Origin: Centropus unirufus
Taxonomy: Eukaryota > Chordata > Aves > Cuculiformes > Centropidae
Direction of reading: 5' to 3'
Length of the DNA: 64,000 nucleotides
Assembly (NCBI GenBank): GCA_013397695.1
Contig: VYZI01000043.1
Coordinates: forward strand, 3,825,686-3,889,685
Each line of letters starts with the position of its first letter. Positions within the stretch are counted from its first letter, which is position 1. Positions 51,916 through 64,000 of this stretch are shown piece by piece. A program made the translations under genes and the position numbers. The notes under the pieces are model-generated. The model did no database searches. It had not been told where the DNA came from and saw only the letters and a list, made by a program, of their open reading frames with translations.

Positions 51916-53579
51916 TTTCTAGTCAGCTGAGGGTTGGGATCCTGCCTCTGAATAAGACAGAGCTTGCCAGTTCCTGGCAAGTTTGAAATCAGGAGCCATC
52001 AGTCTGGCAACACCCTCTTGGCAAATCATGAATGCTCCCAAGCTATCAAAGCTCTGAAAAGCAATGAATCTGCTCTGATTTATATAGTCTTTAATCTTAG
52101 TTCTTGAATTAGCAGTTGTTTTTGTCACATAAGTGCAGTCTGCCAGGTTGTCAGGGCCACATATGCGAACCTCAGAATTATTGCTTTAGTGGAGCCCTAA
52201 GTATATAATGTTTCAATAAAGCCTTTTTATTGGGTTTAGGGACAATTAAGCAGCAAGTGTGATGGTGTGTCATGCAACAGCCAACCTGAAGTGGGTGCAG
52301 CCTTCTTCATCACTGCCTTTTGCTATTAGGGGACAGCTCACAGGTCATTTGGTATTAATTGGCCCCCTTTGGAGCTTGAGCGCTTTATGAATGCTATTAT
52401 ACAATATGATAGCAGGGAGCTCGAATCAATGACCCTGGAGCTCTCTTCCCTCTGACAGCCACTGTTGCTAAATAAACATGACTTATAGGGCTCTTTCTGT
52501 TGTGCTCTATGGAGCCATACCAAGAATGAGTTCAGCCACTTCAGTTTCTACCCAGCAACAGTCAGAAAACACTAAACACCAGTTCTGCCACATGTAGAAC
52601 TGTCTCTCTCATATGTGCCACGGGAAGATTTTCTCCAGAGTATCTTGTGTCTGGTACACTCCTATCACTTTTCTGGTAGGAATGAGTATACTAGGCCATT
52701 GTGAACCTCATGTTAAAGGGCCAAGGAATCCCTAGGGAAAATATTGCATCCCAGAAAGAGTCTGGAATAAGATTTTATGATTACTTCTTTCTAGAAGCAA
52801 TGCTTTTCTGATACCTTCCTGCCCTCTTGCTCAAGACGTGCAGTGTGCTGTTGGCATTTCCCAAGCTAAGGAGAAAACTGCCTTCCTCAGCAGGAGCTGA
52901 AACCCTTTCTGCAAAGCTTGTTTTGGCTTGAATGTCTAGGATGACCTGTAAGGTGAAATGCAATGTGATGCAGAAGAGGATGATGCTGTATTAAGAACAC
53001 TCAGGTTGGAGTAATGCCTGGAGAATAGAGAGCAGAAGTAAGTGTTCATTCCTTTTCAGCGATTTCTTTCTTTGACCTTTGTTTTTCACCATCTCTGTGT
53101 TACCTTTCTCCCGCTCCCTCTCCATGAAAGCAGTCATTTGAAAATAGGGGGACGTGATTCATGTTCAATCAGCTGCAGCCCAATTTGTATAGGATTTTTC
53201 TGCAATAAGCTGGAGAAGAGCTTCTGTTCAGTTGTCACTGGCAGCATCCAGGCTGCTTACAGCAGTGTGGGCATGGAGAGCAGATGAGGGCATGTGAGTG
53301 TCAATACTGCTTAAGCTGTGAAAGGATTATCTATACTCCATTCAGTGCATAACCAGCAGCTTCCCTTGTTTCCTGTGGTCACCAACTCTGCAAGCAGTCG
53401 GTGTTTGGCGTCTTAAGAAGGGTGTTAACATCTTGACGATGCTTGCAACAGGGTCTAGCACCAGGCATGTTTTTATGGCAGGTACCTTTAAGCATACCCG
53501 AGATCTGATTGCCACGTTAAAACACTAGTTTTGCATCTGAGGGTGGTATTTTGAATTTGCCAGCTCCCACACCCTGTGT
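51916..53579. other. Upstream flank of the TMEM275 CpG island
   Basis: Unique sequence with no exon seen. The block at 52343-52500 has homeodomain and forkhead-like motifs (ATTAATTGG, TTTATGA, TAAATAAACA). Confidence 0.55.
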
Positions 53580-54420
53580 TTCCTGCGCTGGGAGGTCCTG
53601 TCTCAGCACCCTTCACTGCCAGCCGCCCGGCAAGGAATCACTCCCGCATCCCTCCAGGATCCAAAGGCACCCGGACACCAGCTGTATTCCGCTTTTTTAT
53701 TCACAAAGTGCGTTTCAAACCTCTTGCCATTAAGAGATCCCTGCCTCTCTGCAGCAGCTGGAGCGCCTGCATCTCATTCCTTGGCATTTGGCCGTGGTTT
53801 CCCCCTCCTCCCGCTTTGTTCTCCTCCTCGGGGCCGCCGGAGCGGGGCTGGGGCTGGAGCTGCCCCCCGGCTGAGGCGCGCTCCGGAGATTTTCCTCTCC
53901 CCAGGGAGGAAAAAGGGGCTGTTCTGCTCCGAGCACCTCTGTCAGCTGAAGGGGGCGGGAGCTGCAGCCTTAAAGAAGAAAAAGAAGGCGCGGGGAGAGG
54001 GGGAGAGGCAGCCGGACAGCGGGGGAGCTGAGGACCACGGGCTGGAGGAGGAGGATGCGGGAAAGGATGCGGCGGGACAGCGATGCTTCGCCTGAACCCC
54101 CTTCTACCTAAGGAGAAGGACATCATCCTCCGCAGGGAAGGAGGAAAGTGGGAACAAGGCGGCCAAGCTCGTACAGAACCCGCTGAGCTCTCCCGGGGAC
54201 TGCTCGGGGCTCCCTTGTCACCCGAGCAAAGTTTCCCGAGCTCGGTGGAGAGCGGGAAGGAGGCGTGTGAGATTCTTCTCCTCCTAGCACACAGCTGGGC
54301 TCTCAGCCCTGACCCTGCTAGGACGAGCCTTGGCTTTGCCATCCCCGACCGAAGGGTGAAGGGGAGAACTGAGGCACTCGCTCTCTCCATCCCCTTTCCT
54401 AGCTCCACGCTCCAGCCCAG
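53580..54420 (+). promoter_or_regulatory. TMEM275: CpG island with promoter and non-coding first exon of TMEM275
   Basis: The only CpG-rich stretch in the window, dense in CG, GGGGC and CCGG. It ends at CCCAG followed by a strong donor GTAAGT at 54421-54426, oriented toward the TMEM275 coding exon. I infer that it contains the transcription start and the non-coding exon 1, whose 3' end is 54420; the start within the island is unknown. No clear TATA box seen. The long minus-strand open frame here (53701-54408) begins with GTG and reflects GC-rich composition. Confidence 0.7.
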
Positions 54421-57400
54421 GTAAGTGTCCTCCCCTTCCAGGCACCAAGGCTCTCTCTGGTCCTGCCGGAGAGTTTCCTACTACTTTTGCCCAGGGAAAA
54501 AAAAAAGTCTTGTGCTTATCCTGATAGCTAAATAGTGTGTGCCTGTGTGTTTGTGGGTATATCTCGGTGTGTGGGGTGGTTACGGCTGTCTGACTGCAAT
54601 TTCTGTTTGCTGATCGCTGTCATTATTTCACCGTACCATCACATCTCTGGAAAGGAGACCCATCTGGGGTGTGTCAAATATTTTGGCTGTGCTGCTGCAA
54701 TGAAACTGTGCAGAGGGATGACAGCTCGATCCCCCTCACTACAACTAAGGGAGAAGCATATTTGGCTGTGTGTGTTGCTGCTGCTGCTATGGCTTTAAAT
54801 GATGCTGCTAAAATGCTGGTTGAGGATGTTAGCATAACCTACAAGCTCTAGGAACAATCAGAGCTAGGAGGTAACATCTCTGTCACCCTGAGAATGTAGG
54901 GAGGGAGGGATATTCCCCTGGAAGGAATCACGATAGCCTCTGGATTTCCATCACTCCAGCTTGGATACGTAGCCTTTTTTTTTTTGTGTAGCAGTGCTTA
55001 GCAGTAATGCATTTCAAGCTGAAATGTTGTTTGGAGAAGAAACTCAGACTCTCCCCACTAGGAAAAGAACCTATTTTGCACAGAAAGCCTGAGCAGAACT
55101 TCCTCTCCTGATGGAAAAGAAGTTGGTCGTTTTGGGCGGGATAATTTGGTTGGCAAGAAAGTTATTAATTTTTGAAACCGTTAAGTTGGCTGAGGTAAAA
55201 GCAGGAATATAAAAGCTGCCAGATATCCTCTGGCAGGTCAGCAGTGACCCACATAGAAGAGTTCTAGTGACTGCAAAGGGGATAGAGAGGGATGCTTCTA
55301 TGAGAGATATTCTCCTATATGATAGGAGAATAGAGATGCTTCTATTGCACATGACAGTCAAAATAAAGATAGACTTTGTGTTGTTGCAGGGCCTTACCAG
55401 GTAGAGGATGAATTTAAAGCATCCTGTGGCTTTCATTTGTTTGTTTTCATGCCCCACTGCTCTGCTGACTTTATCATCCCAATTTCATGGGGTTTCCTAA
55501 CAGGAATCCCCAGCATGTAATCCCTTCTGGTTTGCATGGAGATAAGACAAGAGCGATCAGTGATCCACCTTGTGAATGTTCCCAGCCCGAACATGTTCTC
55601 TTCTATTGGCTATCCTGTGCTGTCTGTACAAGTCATGTCCTAGCCCTGTGGTGGTGCTCTCTTCCAAAGACTTCTACCCCAGGCTGATGGGAGAGGTCCT
55701 CACGCCAGGCAGGATTCCCCTTAGATTCTCCAGTGACTCCATTGCTTTCTTCTTGGAGAGGCTTGTTGCCCCATGTAGGTGCTCTAAGCTAAGAGGATGG
55801 TAAAAATGTTTTGTCTTGGATATAGCGTGACTGGAGCCCCTGTGGTGCAGCTTTGGAAAGGGTGTAACAAAACCCATGAATTGTTCACACAGTTTAACTG
55901 AGATCTCAACTCAGCTCTAATTTTGACCACTCCAGCCAGCTCAGTCCCATGTTTCTGAGGTTTTAATCTCCATATACATGGCATGAATGAGTCAGATTTG
56001 GCTTCCTATGCTTTTCCTTGATGCCGTCTCTGTAGGCTTGGTGGCTTCCTCCCTCAGTCACCCCAAGTTCTTTTATTCCCCACCTAAGGGTGTACAGGAC
56101 AAACCCTTAGATTCATGTTGTCACAGCTTCACTCTTTGGGCAGTGTCACAGCCCTTGTGCTAGAACTGGCCCTTTCAACTGACCAGTGCATATTTTACAG
56201 CTGCAGATTTATCTGAGGAGGTCCAGGATCCTGGGTTTTGTCACACTATTTGCTCTAGTCTCTGACCGCATGTGCGGGCTGATACTGACATGTTCTCAAA
56301 CACCCAACTCAATGGTGTTGGCTACAGTCCTGGCAAGCCACACACATGGCTGCTTTAGCCACAGGGGTCTATCTGCAAGCTTCTTTTCTCGCTTCTTCAC
56401 TTGCTGGGACGTGGGTGGCTGCCATTGTCTGACCAGTCCCTCGGCCCAACCTGGGAGCTGCCTGCCTACACTAGGGTAGCCGAAGGAGCAGCTGGTGCCT
56501 GCTCCAATCAAACTGCAAGGTGAGAGGTCTCTGTCCTTATGTACTAAGTCTCCATTTCTGCACTCTATACCCAGTCCCCTCTCCTTTTCGAAGGCAGCCA
56601 TGAATGCCTGGGAAGCTATTGGTACCCACCCCGAGCACAGCCGGATCATCCTCTCATGCCATCTATCCTTCCAGAGTGGATCTGTGGTCCTCTTTTACCT
56701 GCTGGGGTGAGTTGTTCTTGCGTAGGCTGCCCTGAATTGTCATTGCCAATCGTGCCTGAACGAGCCCTCTTGTCCTCCACTTCCCTTGTTACAGCCTGGT
56801 GATGTTAGTGAGGATTTTGCTCAAACTTAACTCACTATACTCACACAGCTGTAACAATGAACAAAAATTGCTAGGTGGAGAAAATGAGCTACCAGGGACC
56901 GTGCTGGCTGGTATCGTTGCAACCTTGAGAAGAGCCTTGAAACCAGCATGATCCCTCTGGAGTCACTACAGGTGACTGCTGACAGATATGATGAGCAACA
57001 GGTTCCAGCTCCTTTGGAAAACACCAGTGGGAGCATGACCTCTGGTCTCTGCCTTGCCTAGGAGCACAGAGGAGCTGCCAGCTCTCCCATGGGGGGAATT
57101 CTTGCAGGGTGGAAGCAGGTAAGTGCTGAGGAGTCAGAAGGGAGAAACCTGGTGTTGGGAATCCGTGAGACCTGTTAATCATGGGGAGCCATGCAGTTCC
57201 CTGCCCATCACCTTGCAGTGGGAGGCTGTAGGGAAAACTGAGGGGTAGAGTCGCACTCTGCCAGGCATTGAGACTGGCATCTATAGGAGCTGGGCTCAGA
57301 ACAGTCTGTGTGTGGGTTTCTCTAACCAGAAGACTTTCACTGCTGGTTCCAGGCGGGCGAATGGGGCAGAATCCAGGCTTCAGCTCACGGCAGTGTGATG

Positions 57401-58819
57401 GGATTCCCAGGCAAAACACAAGGCCACTGCTGGAGAACCAGGCAAAGCTAATGGAAAAAACGCCCTTCCTTACTTCACACTCAGTTCTCCTGAAAAACCT
57501 TTGCCTACAGAGAGACTTCCACACAGCCAGGCATCCCCTGATGAGGAAGGATTTAATCACTTAATGTGCCTGTCCCTGTCAGCTCCAGCTAATGCTTCCC
57601 TGAATAGGAACTTCACCACTACACTCTGTTCAGGTCTAAACAGAAAGCTAAGGCAAGGAAACGAGATATGACACTGGATAGAGCAGCAGAGAGCTTTGCC
57701 TCAGCTGGAGGTGCAGGAAAATTTTATAACCCGGGAAGCACGTTGAAAATGCCAAGCTGATCCCAGTGGCGTATTTCAGGGTGGTGGGTGATGGTTTGGG
57801 TTCTTTCATTGTGATGGCTCTAGAGTGTTAATAGCATAACAGTGCTTTTTGACTCTTGTGGCAGAAACCTGTGCAATATCAATCCCCCCCAGCAATCCCT
57901 TTGAAAGTGCTTTGACAGCAGAGGAAGCAAGAAGCTAAGGAATCAGGCAGGGGAGTAGGAGAGAGCAGACCGCTATTGTTTGCAATCAGGCTGGGAAGAG
58001 AATTGCTCTCCTGCCTGTAAAATCAAAGGCATCACCAGCAAACTGCTGGAAGCTTGGTTTCTGGCAATTTGGCTTCCCAGAAAGATTCAGCAAACACAAA
58101 GCCAGCTCATATCACATCCAATAATCTCCTCATGGAGAAGCTGCTGTTATCATTCAGGGCTACGTGTTCCTGCCTTAAGTCCACAGAGGCTCTTTTCCAG
58201 CTTCATCATCTCAGTTTCCATGACCCTTTGTCCAGGAGCTGGTGTTGCTTGGGCATGAATGTTGCATAAATTTGGTTTTACAGTTGCTGAGGCAAACAAG
58301 CTGTGGGTGAGAGCAACACTGTGAAACCAGTTACTGACCAAACAGGCAGCCAAACATGTAACCTGTCTTGAAGAGCCTGTATTTTAAGGGAAGGGTGGAT
58401 GGAGTACGGGGAAGAGGGTCAAGAGGTGCATGCAGCAGGTCTTAGGCCAATGTGAGAGACATCTGAGCCCCTGATGTGGGCCTGCCTGCCCAGCCACACT
58501 GCTGCAATGCTGTGCTGTGGCTCAGACCCTAGGCAAAGCCAAGTGTAGGCTTTGGGCCATCACACGCTCGGATTCACTTGGACATCATCCATCTGGATGG
58601 CAAATGGTGCTGAGCACACTGAGGTCGGTGCTCCAGCCTAAGGCTGACTGCGTATGACCAATAATGACAGGGAGAGCCCGACTTCAGAGCAGACTTGAAT
58701 AAATACTTAATAGCTGTTGCCAGCGAACCTGGAGAGGATGTTGGTCACCTTGAATGGTGGCAGAAAGGTGCCTTTTGTTCATTGATCTAACACTTGCGTG
58801 CTTTCTGTTCCTCTCCAAG
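54421..58819 (+). other. TMEM275: TMEM275 intron 1
   Basis: Bounded by donor GTAAGT (54421) and a pyrimidine-rich acceptor CTTTCTGTTCCTCTCCAAG ending at 58819. No coding exon seen inside. It contains an 11-bp-stem hairpin flanked by direct repeats (55291-55345) and a 223-codon minus-strand frame (56889-57560) that starts with GTG and has no recognisable content. Confidence 0.65.
55291..55345. repeat. Perfect 11-bp inverted repeat flanked by 11-bp direct repeats
   Basis: TATTCTCCTAT (55308-55318), a 3-base spacer, then ATAGGAGAATA (55322-55332). GATGCTTCTAT flanks it at 55291-55301 and again at 55335-55345. Confidence 0.8.
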
Positions 58820-58909
58820 GATTTCAAAGCAGCAGGAGACCAGAGCTAGCCTTCTCAACACAGTGTGCAACCTGTGACAACTGAAGTGGCCTCTGAGATT
58901 CATCTCAAC

Positions 58910-59458
58910 ATGTTCAGTGAAAAGAGCAGCGCCTCTTTGTCCCAGAAACCCATCCAGAAAAAGACACGACCTCAGGGCCTTCCCTCCCCTGCTCTCTGCT
59001 GTGCTTGTGGACTTTGCATCATGCTAGCAGGGATCAACATCACTTTAGTGGGAGCTTTTGCCTTTGGGACCTTCCTACCTATGAACAACCCTCCCATCAT
59101 CATCGGACCCATCTTGCTGGTGGTGGCCTTCACATTCTTTGGTGCCTGCTGCATCTGCAGCCGGAGGCCCCCAGCTCATGGGGCCAGGAAATCCAAACCA
59201 GGTTCCAACATCGGGCTCATCAAACCTGGCAACACAGCCTTTGAAATAGAAACTAGTGAACACACGGTGCAGGATACCACTGCTGTTCAGCTGAGCCCCA
59301 CAAATTCTCCCATCTCTTCAAAAAAGTCCACACCAGTCCATGAGAACACGAAGACTTGCAAGCTCTTCACCATGGAAGGCAATGGGCCAGTGGCCAAGTA
59401 TACCCCAGGAGGAGAGGCAATACAGCTCAACTTGCCCAGGGACCTGACTGCATCCTAA
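58910..59458 (+). CDS. TMEM275: Two-pass transmembrane protein, probably TMEM275
   Basis: Single coding exon, 182 residues. ATG at 58910 is the first ATG after the acceptor at 58819 and has A at -3; an in-frame TAG at 58847-58849 rules out a longer ATG-started form. Seen: a short basic N-terminus, a cysteine-rich entry to a first hydrophobic segment (about residues 29-52), a short PMNNPP loop, a second hydrophobic segment (about 62-83) ending ACCICSRR, then a hydrophilic, Ser/Thr-rich tail of about 100 residues ending AIQLNLPRDLTAS. The juxtamembrane cysteines are candidate palmitoylation sites. Identification rests on size (about 177 residues in human, from memory), two-pass layout and position next to MKNK1, as at human 1p33. 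No function is known to me. A different small TMEM family member is possible but less likely. Confidence 0.82.
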   Translation: MFSEKSSASLSQKPIQKKTRPQGLPSPALCCACGLCIMLAGINITLVGAFAFGTFLPMNNPPIIIGPILLVVAFTFFGACCICSRRPPAHGARKSKPGSNIGLIKPGNTAFEIETSEHTVQDTTAVQLSPTNSPISSKKSTPVHENTKTCKLFTMEGNGPVAKYTPGGEAIQLNLPRDLTAS

Positions 59459-62400
59459 ACCCAGGCAGAGATTTTGTTAGCAGCCAGCCAGGTGCTGCAA
59501 TGGATGGGCTGGAAATCCATGATGTACCATCAAACAGAGGTATGGGAAGGTGCTTGTGAAAAGCCAGCAGACAGACAGGTCTTTCTGAATCAATTTATGG
59601 GATCTGGATGCAACAGCAGAATAATTCTGAATTTTTACTGAAAGGAACATAGTCATTGCATGGCTTTAAAAAGAAAATCTATAATGATGTTGCTATGAAA
59701 GGGTGACTCTCAGTTCTTGGGAACAGGTCAGCTTTTTGAAGAGCTGATCGGAAGAGGGGAATGAATTTGTGTAGCATAACATGGAAATGTTGCTGGAAGG
59801 AGTGGCTACATGGGGCTGACAGCTTTCTCAGAAGAGAAGCAATCCTTAAACGTGAAAGAAACAGGAATGCAGTAAATTATAGTTTGCTGCCACTCAGCCA
59901 CAAGAAGATTTCAGCATTTTCAGTGCCAGGCTTTTTGGCAGTAGAGACAAAGCTATGTGTTTGCTATTGAAAAAGCAGTGTGAAACAATCGCCCTTCCAT
60001 GGAAAATCCTTACCCCATCTTGCCTTCATTTGGGTGACTTTACCACGCACTCTAAAAGACAAAAAATCACAAAGATCACAGCTCGCACTGGTATTTTCTT
60101 CTTGTTTTAATCAGGTTGGGCTGCAGATGTGCTGCTTGGTGCAGTGTGTAATTTGGAAGATCAACCACACTGAATCCTTGGGGACAAGCTCTTGGAGTAA
60201 CCAGAGATTGTCAGGGGCCTGGAAATGAATATTTTTTTGGCAATGATTATGTACTGAGTGTTAGGCAACTTTCTTTCCATCTTTTTTTGTGAAAGGCTGG
60301 CCTGGGACACACATCAGCGAGGGGCAGAGAATGAAAATCTACAGGCTTCAGTACAACTGTGCTGGAAGATGGTGACTATCTCTCCTTCCCTGAAGTGGCT
60401 GCGAGATCCATTACACAGACTGGGCAATCAGGAGAGGATCTTGTTGCTGCAGGGAACTGGCTGCTCAATGTACTTATGGACTTGCAAGCCAGTGGGATCA
60501 CTTTACAGTAGAGAATTTACCTAGAGCTGTAGAATGCAAAGACACCACCTCTGCCTTGGAAAGACCCTAATCTGATGGGTTAATGCTGCAAAGGCTTTGT
60601 GTTCCTCCCTAGGCAACCTTTGTTGGGAAGACAGTGCTTTGCTAATGCTGTGTTTTGCTCTGACCCCTGTAGGGGATGTTCTTATGTTTTATAAGATGGG
60701 GCCAGTGTGCAGAAGGACAGCTGTGCTAGGTAGGACTGGTACGTGGGGAAGCAGCAGCAGGACAGTGGATGTTGATTAGGAACAGCTACGTAGTTTCTTT
60801 ATTTATGGAAATACTATATGTGAAATGGGGCTTTTGAGACTTTGAGTGACTAGGAAGTCATATGAACACGTGTGACCATACCATATCACTCCAAAGGCCA
60901 AGCTAGACCAGCAACTGATTTCTGACAAATGCAAGAGCGAGGTCTGGAGAAAAGCATAAAGCCAGAGAAAAACTAGGGTGTTCCTTGCCCAGAATGCTCC
61001 CTCAGCCCCCAGGGTACTGTTGCTTAGGGTCTTCCTGAGCTGGAAGTGGTGCCTGTATGTAGTAGCCCTAGGTGGATTTCTTCTTCATGAAATAATCCAT
61101 TTGCACTTTGAACATTTGTCAACTTTCATCATTTGTGATTCTGCAGCAAGGAGTTGCACAGTTTCATGAGAGGCTGTAAAGGACTATATCCTTGGCTTAT
61201 TTTCGTCCTGCACCCTACTAATTCCCTTTGATGCCCCAAGCTCTTGTGTTAGAAAGCTGGCAAACAGACCATGCCCTCCCCACCACTCAGGTTTCCAAGG
61301 CCTTTGTCATGTTTCGCTCTCTCATCTCTGTCTACAAGAGATATGAAGTCCTATAGGAAAGAGATGACTGAAGGAAACATGACAGGCTGAAGGGGAAACA
61401 CCGGAAGAAGAGGGAGATGTCGTGATGTGGCCGAGGATTCCTGGGACACCAAGCCCTGCATGGCCAGGCTGTAAGGGCTATGTTGTTGGTGTGCTGGGGT
61501 AAGTGATGGTATGTGGGACCATGGGGGAACTGGAGGGAAGAGCCACAGTGCTGTACAGTCCAGGCTTGAGGTGTCCTGGTTGCTCCTGGGGAACCACTGT
61601 GCAGCTATCAGTCTCTTCATGAGCTCGGGTGGGATGAGGTTGAATTTCATTCCTTGATGAGAGGGAATCAAGCACTCTGTCTTCATGTAGATTCTTGAGT
61701 GCTCCAACAATTTGCTACCTTGAACAGCTCCTTCTGCATCAAAGCATTACATCAGTGGGATTTTAGCAGGGCTGGTCTGCTGGCTAGGAGAGACAGAAGC
61801 AGGCTCAGGAGAAAGATGTTTGTGTTGGCCTGGGAAGTTATGGGATCAAGTCTTTGGTACAGCCTCCAGGTTCTGGACAAATAATTTAATTGTCCTACTT
61901 CTCATCTCCCTGTCTGTGCAGGGGGGATTCCACTTAAAGCTGTTTTAAAGATGAACACATCACGAAGCAATAGGATTGATATTAGCCCATCTGAGTCTGG
62001 AGATTGCTTGAAAGTGGATAAATACGTATGGTCGGTTCTCTGCATGAACTCCTAAAGAACTCATTTTCATGGGTGAGTTTTTCCTCCAGCACTGGCTGCC
62101 CTTTGGCACATAGGAACTGCTGTGCTGAACAAAAGGCTCCCGTGATTTTTGGCTGCTGGTGATTGCTGTACCAATTAAACAGAACAGCTTGCTGATGTAG
62201 GTTTGATTCTGAAGCTGATGGCTCACCTGTCTTTTGGAATAACACACACCAGGCTGGAAGTCTGTTAGTGGCATTGCCCATGTGAATATTGAGCACTTTT
62301 CTTTGAGAAGTTGGAGACAAAAAAGTAGGAAAATCAAGTGGTAACCACAGAGCTCCTTCCTTTACTCACCGGAGGCTGGAAAAGTCTGAAGTGTGTGTAC

Positions 62401-64000
62401 TAGAATCAATCCTTATCACAGCTGCACCATGAAATGCTACAAGTTGTGGTTAATACAGCAGGAGAATCCATAGAAGTTGAAGTCAAAAGCCTCTTGGGCA
62501 GGAACAGGGGCAGAAGCAGGACTTTGAGGGCCAGCTAAGAGTTTAGTGTGGTTCACACCTGCATTGTGGTATCATATCAGGAACCTTGACAGAGCTCCAG
62601 TACCTGGTGCTTCCTGTGCTGTACGTGCTGGTCACCATAAAGGTGGTGTTGCTCTAGGAGCTGACGACCTTGGCACCCAAGAGATGACAACCAACAGAGG
62701 TGGCTCCTGGGCAGAGACGTGTAGCATCAGTGAGATGTTGAACCCTTGGACCTGTACACCAAGCTGTGACCTCAGCTGCCTGGCGGCACAGCAAGGCGTG
62801 CATGGGAGCTCCTGCTGCTTTCTGAAGCATGAACACCCTGCTCTTGCCTTTTTCTGTCTTTTGGGATTTTCTTGTCTCTCTTTCTGTCTGCCACCGTGAT
62901 AGGCCGTGATGTTGTTGTGAATCCTGTGCCTCCTTTGTGTAGCAGGAGACGGAGAGTTTCTTGTTCTCTGAGTCAGCATTTTCTAGTGTGAGTCTTTTTT
63001 AAAAATTACTGCGTATGTGTGTAAAATGTGGAATTTGGAAAAGACAGACCCATTAAAATAATTGCACTCGGGAAGCATTTGGCCTGCTTGCTCCTTCATT
63101 CTACCAGCCACCTTGTCCCTCAACCTGTGACTGTGTGTGCCCCAAGGGTATCTGTATTCATTTTACCGTGTGGTCCCCGCTCTCCTGCTTGATTTTCCAG
63201 CCAGTGCAACTAGCTGCAAGGAAAGAGCATCCCTAAGAGTTCGTGTTGCCTCTTGAGTGCCGTTGCTCCTTGAAGCCCTGGTTGCCTAAACACTACTTGC
63301 ACCATGGACTCCCTCTAGAACTGCTTTGGCTAATACAAAACCAGCCCAATTTGGCCTTTTTTTCTCCATGTGTGCATTATGCTCTAGGCATGAACACACA
63401 AGGTGTGTATTGTGGGCTTCCAGTTTATTAAGGACACTAAAGGAGCAGGTTTGTGGGCTGGAGTGGGTAAGGACTGTGGGCTGTTCCGATTTCAACCACT
63501 CTAGGGATGACGGACTGGACTGGATTATTTCAACTGATCCTCCCCAGTCCTGGGTATAGATGATGTTTAATTTGTGGTGGGGGAAAAGGGTGGAAGCTGC
63601 ATCTGTGTGTGTTTGTGTGTGCCTAGGATTGGTGTCATCACCTTTCTGTGCTCCTTTTGGGCTTAGCCCAGCATAGTCTCTTGAAATGAGTCAAGGAGGG
63701 ATGGCACAGTGAGAATAAAGAGGATTTGAGAGCCTTGCAAATTCACCTTGTCAAAGGGCTTCTCTCCCATGTGCAGCCAAGTGATTTGAGACGAGAGGAA
63801 ATCTCTCCATGCCAGCAGGCTGGCTGGTTAAAGACCTGGGAAATGAGCAGGCTAAGAAGGCTCCACTGACAATGTGTGTAAAATGAAAACCTACTCTGTT
63901 CAGAAAAAGAGGGTTTTCGTCCATTAGGAAGAAACGCCTGGAAGGTTTTTTCTTTTTTAAAAGTGGGACCAGAGAGAAAGCACAGAGGAGGGTTTGGTGA
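59459..64000 (+). other. TMEM275 3'UTR and downstream flank
   Basis: No second gene recognised. The first candidate polyadenylation signals after the stop codon that I see are ATTAAA at 63053 and AATAAA at 63714, so the 3'UTR may be about 3.6 kb or longer; I cannot fix its end. By synteny DMBX1 would lie further right, outside the window. Confidence 0.45.

Noticed and set aside
53701..54408. 235-codon minus-strand open frame in the CpG island
   Set aside because: It starts at GTG; GC-rich DNA is poor in stop codons and the translation is low-complexity Pro/Ser/Arg.
56889..57560. 223-codon minus-strand open frame in TMEM275 intron 1
   Set aside because: It starts at GTG, the next in-frame methionine is far inside, and no domain or membrane segment is recognisable. 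Chance is the simplest explanation without RNA or conservation evidence.
58865..58909. N-terminal extension of the TMEM275 frame (15 codons from GTG)
   Set aside because: The upstream start is GTG; the ATG at 58910 is the first ATG in the exon and has A at -3.

Overview
The window is vertebrate nuclear DNA, almost certainly from a bird. The genes are split by GT-AG introns, the interspersed repeats I recognise are CR1 LINE fragments (the main avian family, also common in turtles and crocodilians), introns are short, and the only CpG island sits at a gene start. I see no bacterial, viral or organellar content. Most open frames of 60-230 codons here start at CTG, GTG or TTG and lie in introns, UTRs, CR1 copies or intergenic DNA; I did not annotate them as genes.

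Two protein-coding genes are supported, both on the + strand. (1) MKNK1 (MAP kinase-interacting kinase 1) fills the left third. Eleven coding exons from 7075 to 20792 join in frame to a 412-residue protein with all kinase landmarks, the Mnk-specific DFD motif and a four-cysteine insert. Its promoter and first exon(s) are not visible, so positions 1-7072 are probably intron 1 or leader. The 3'UTR runs to about 22335. (2) A 182-residue two-pass membrane protein, probably TMEM275, is encoded by one coding exon at 58910-59458. Its non-coding first exon lies in a CpG island (about 53580-54420) that ends at a clean GTAAGT donor, and intron 1 is 4.4 kb.

Between them lie about 31 kb of apparently non-coding DNA with five recognisable CR1 fragments, several AT-rich homeodomain-type motif clusters, and two places with RFX X-box palindromes. 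From memory, human 1p33 reads DMBX1 - TMEM275 - KNCN - MKNK1, so this layout is conserved synteny. I could not find KNCN (kinocilin) exons in the gap, which makes the X-boxes, motifs typical of ciliary genes, worth checking. DMBX1 would be expected beyond the right edge.

MKNK1 acts downstream of ERK/p38 to phosphorylate eIF4E on eIF4G. The role of TMEM275 is unknown to me, and nothing suggests the two genes work together. I found no new biological system. The points most worth a second look are the X-box sites with no gene attached, the apparently absent KNCN, the NAGNAG splice acceptor in MKNK1, and the upstream ORFs in the TMEM275 leader.
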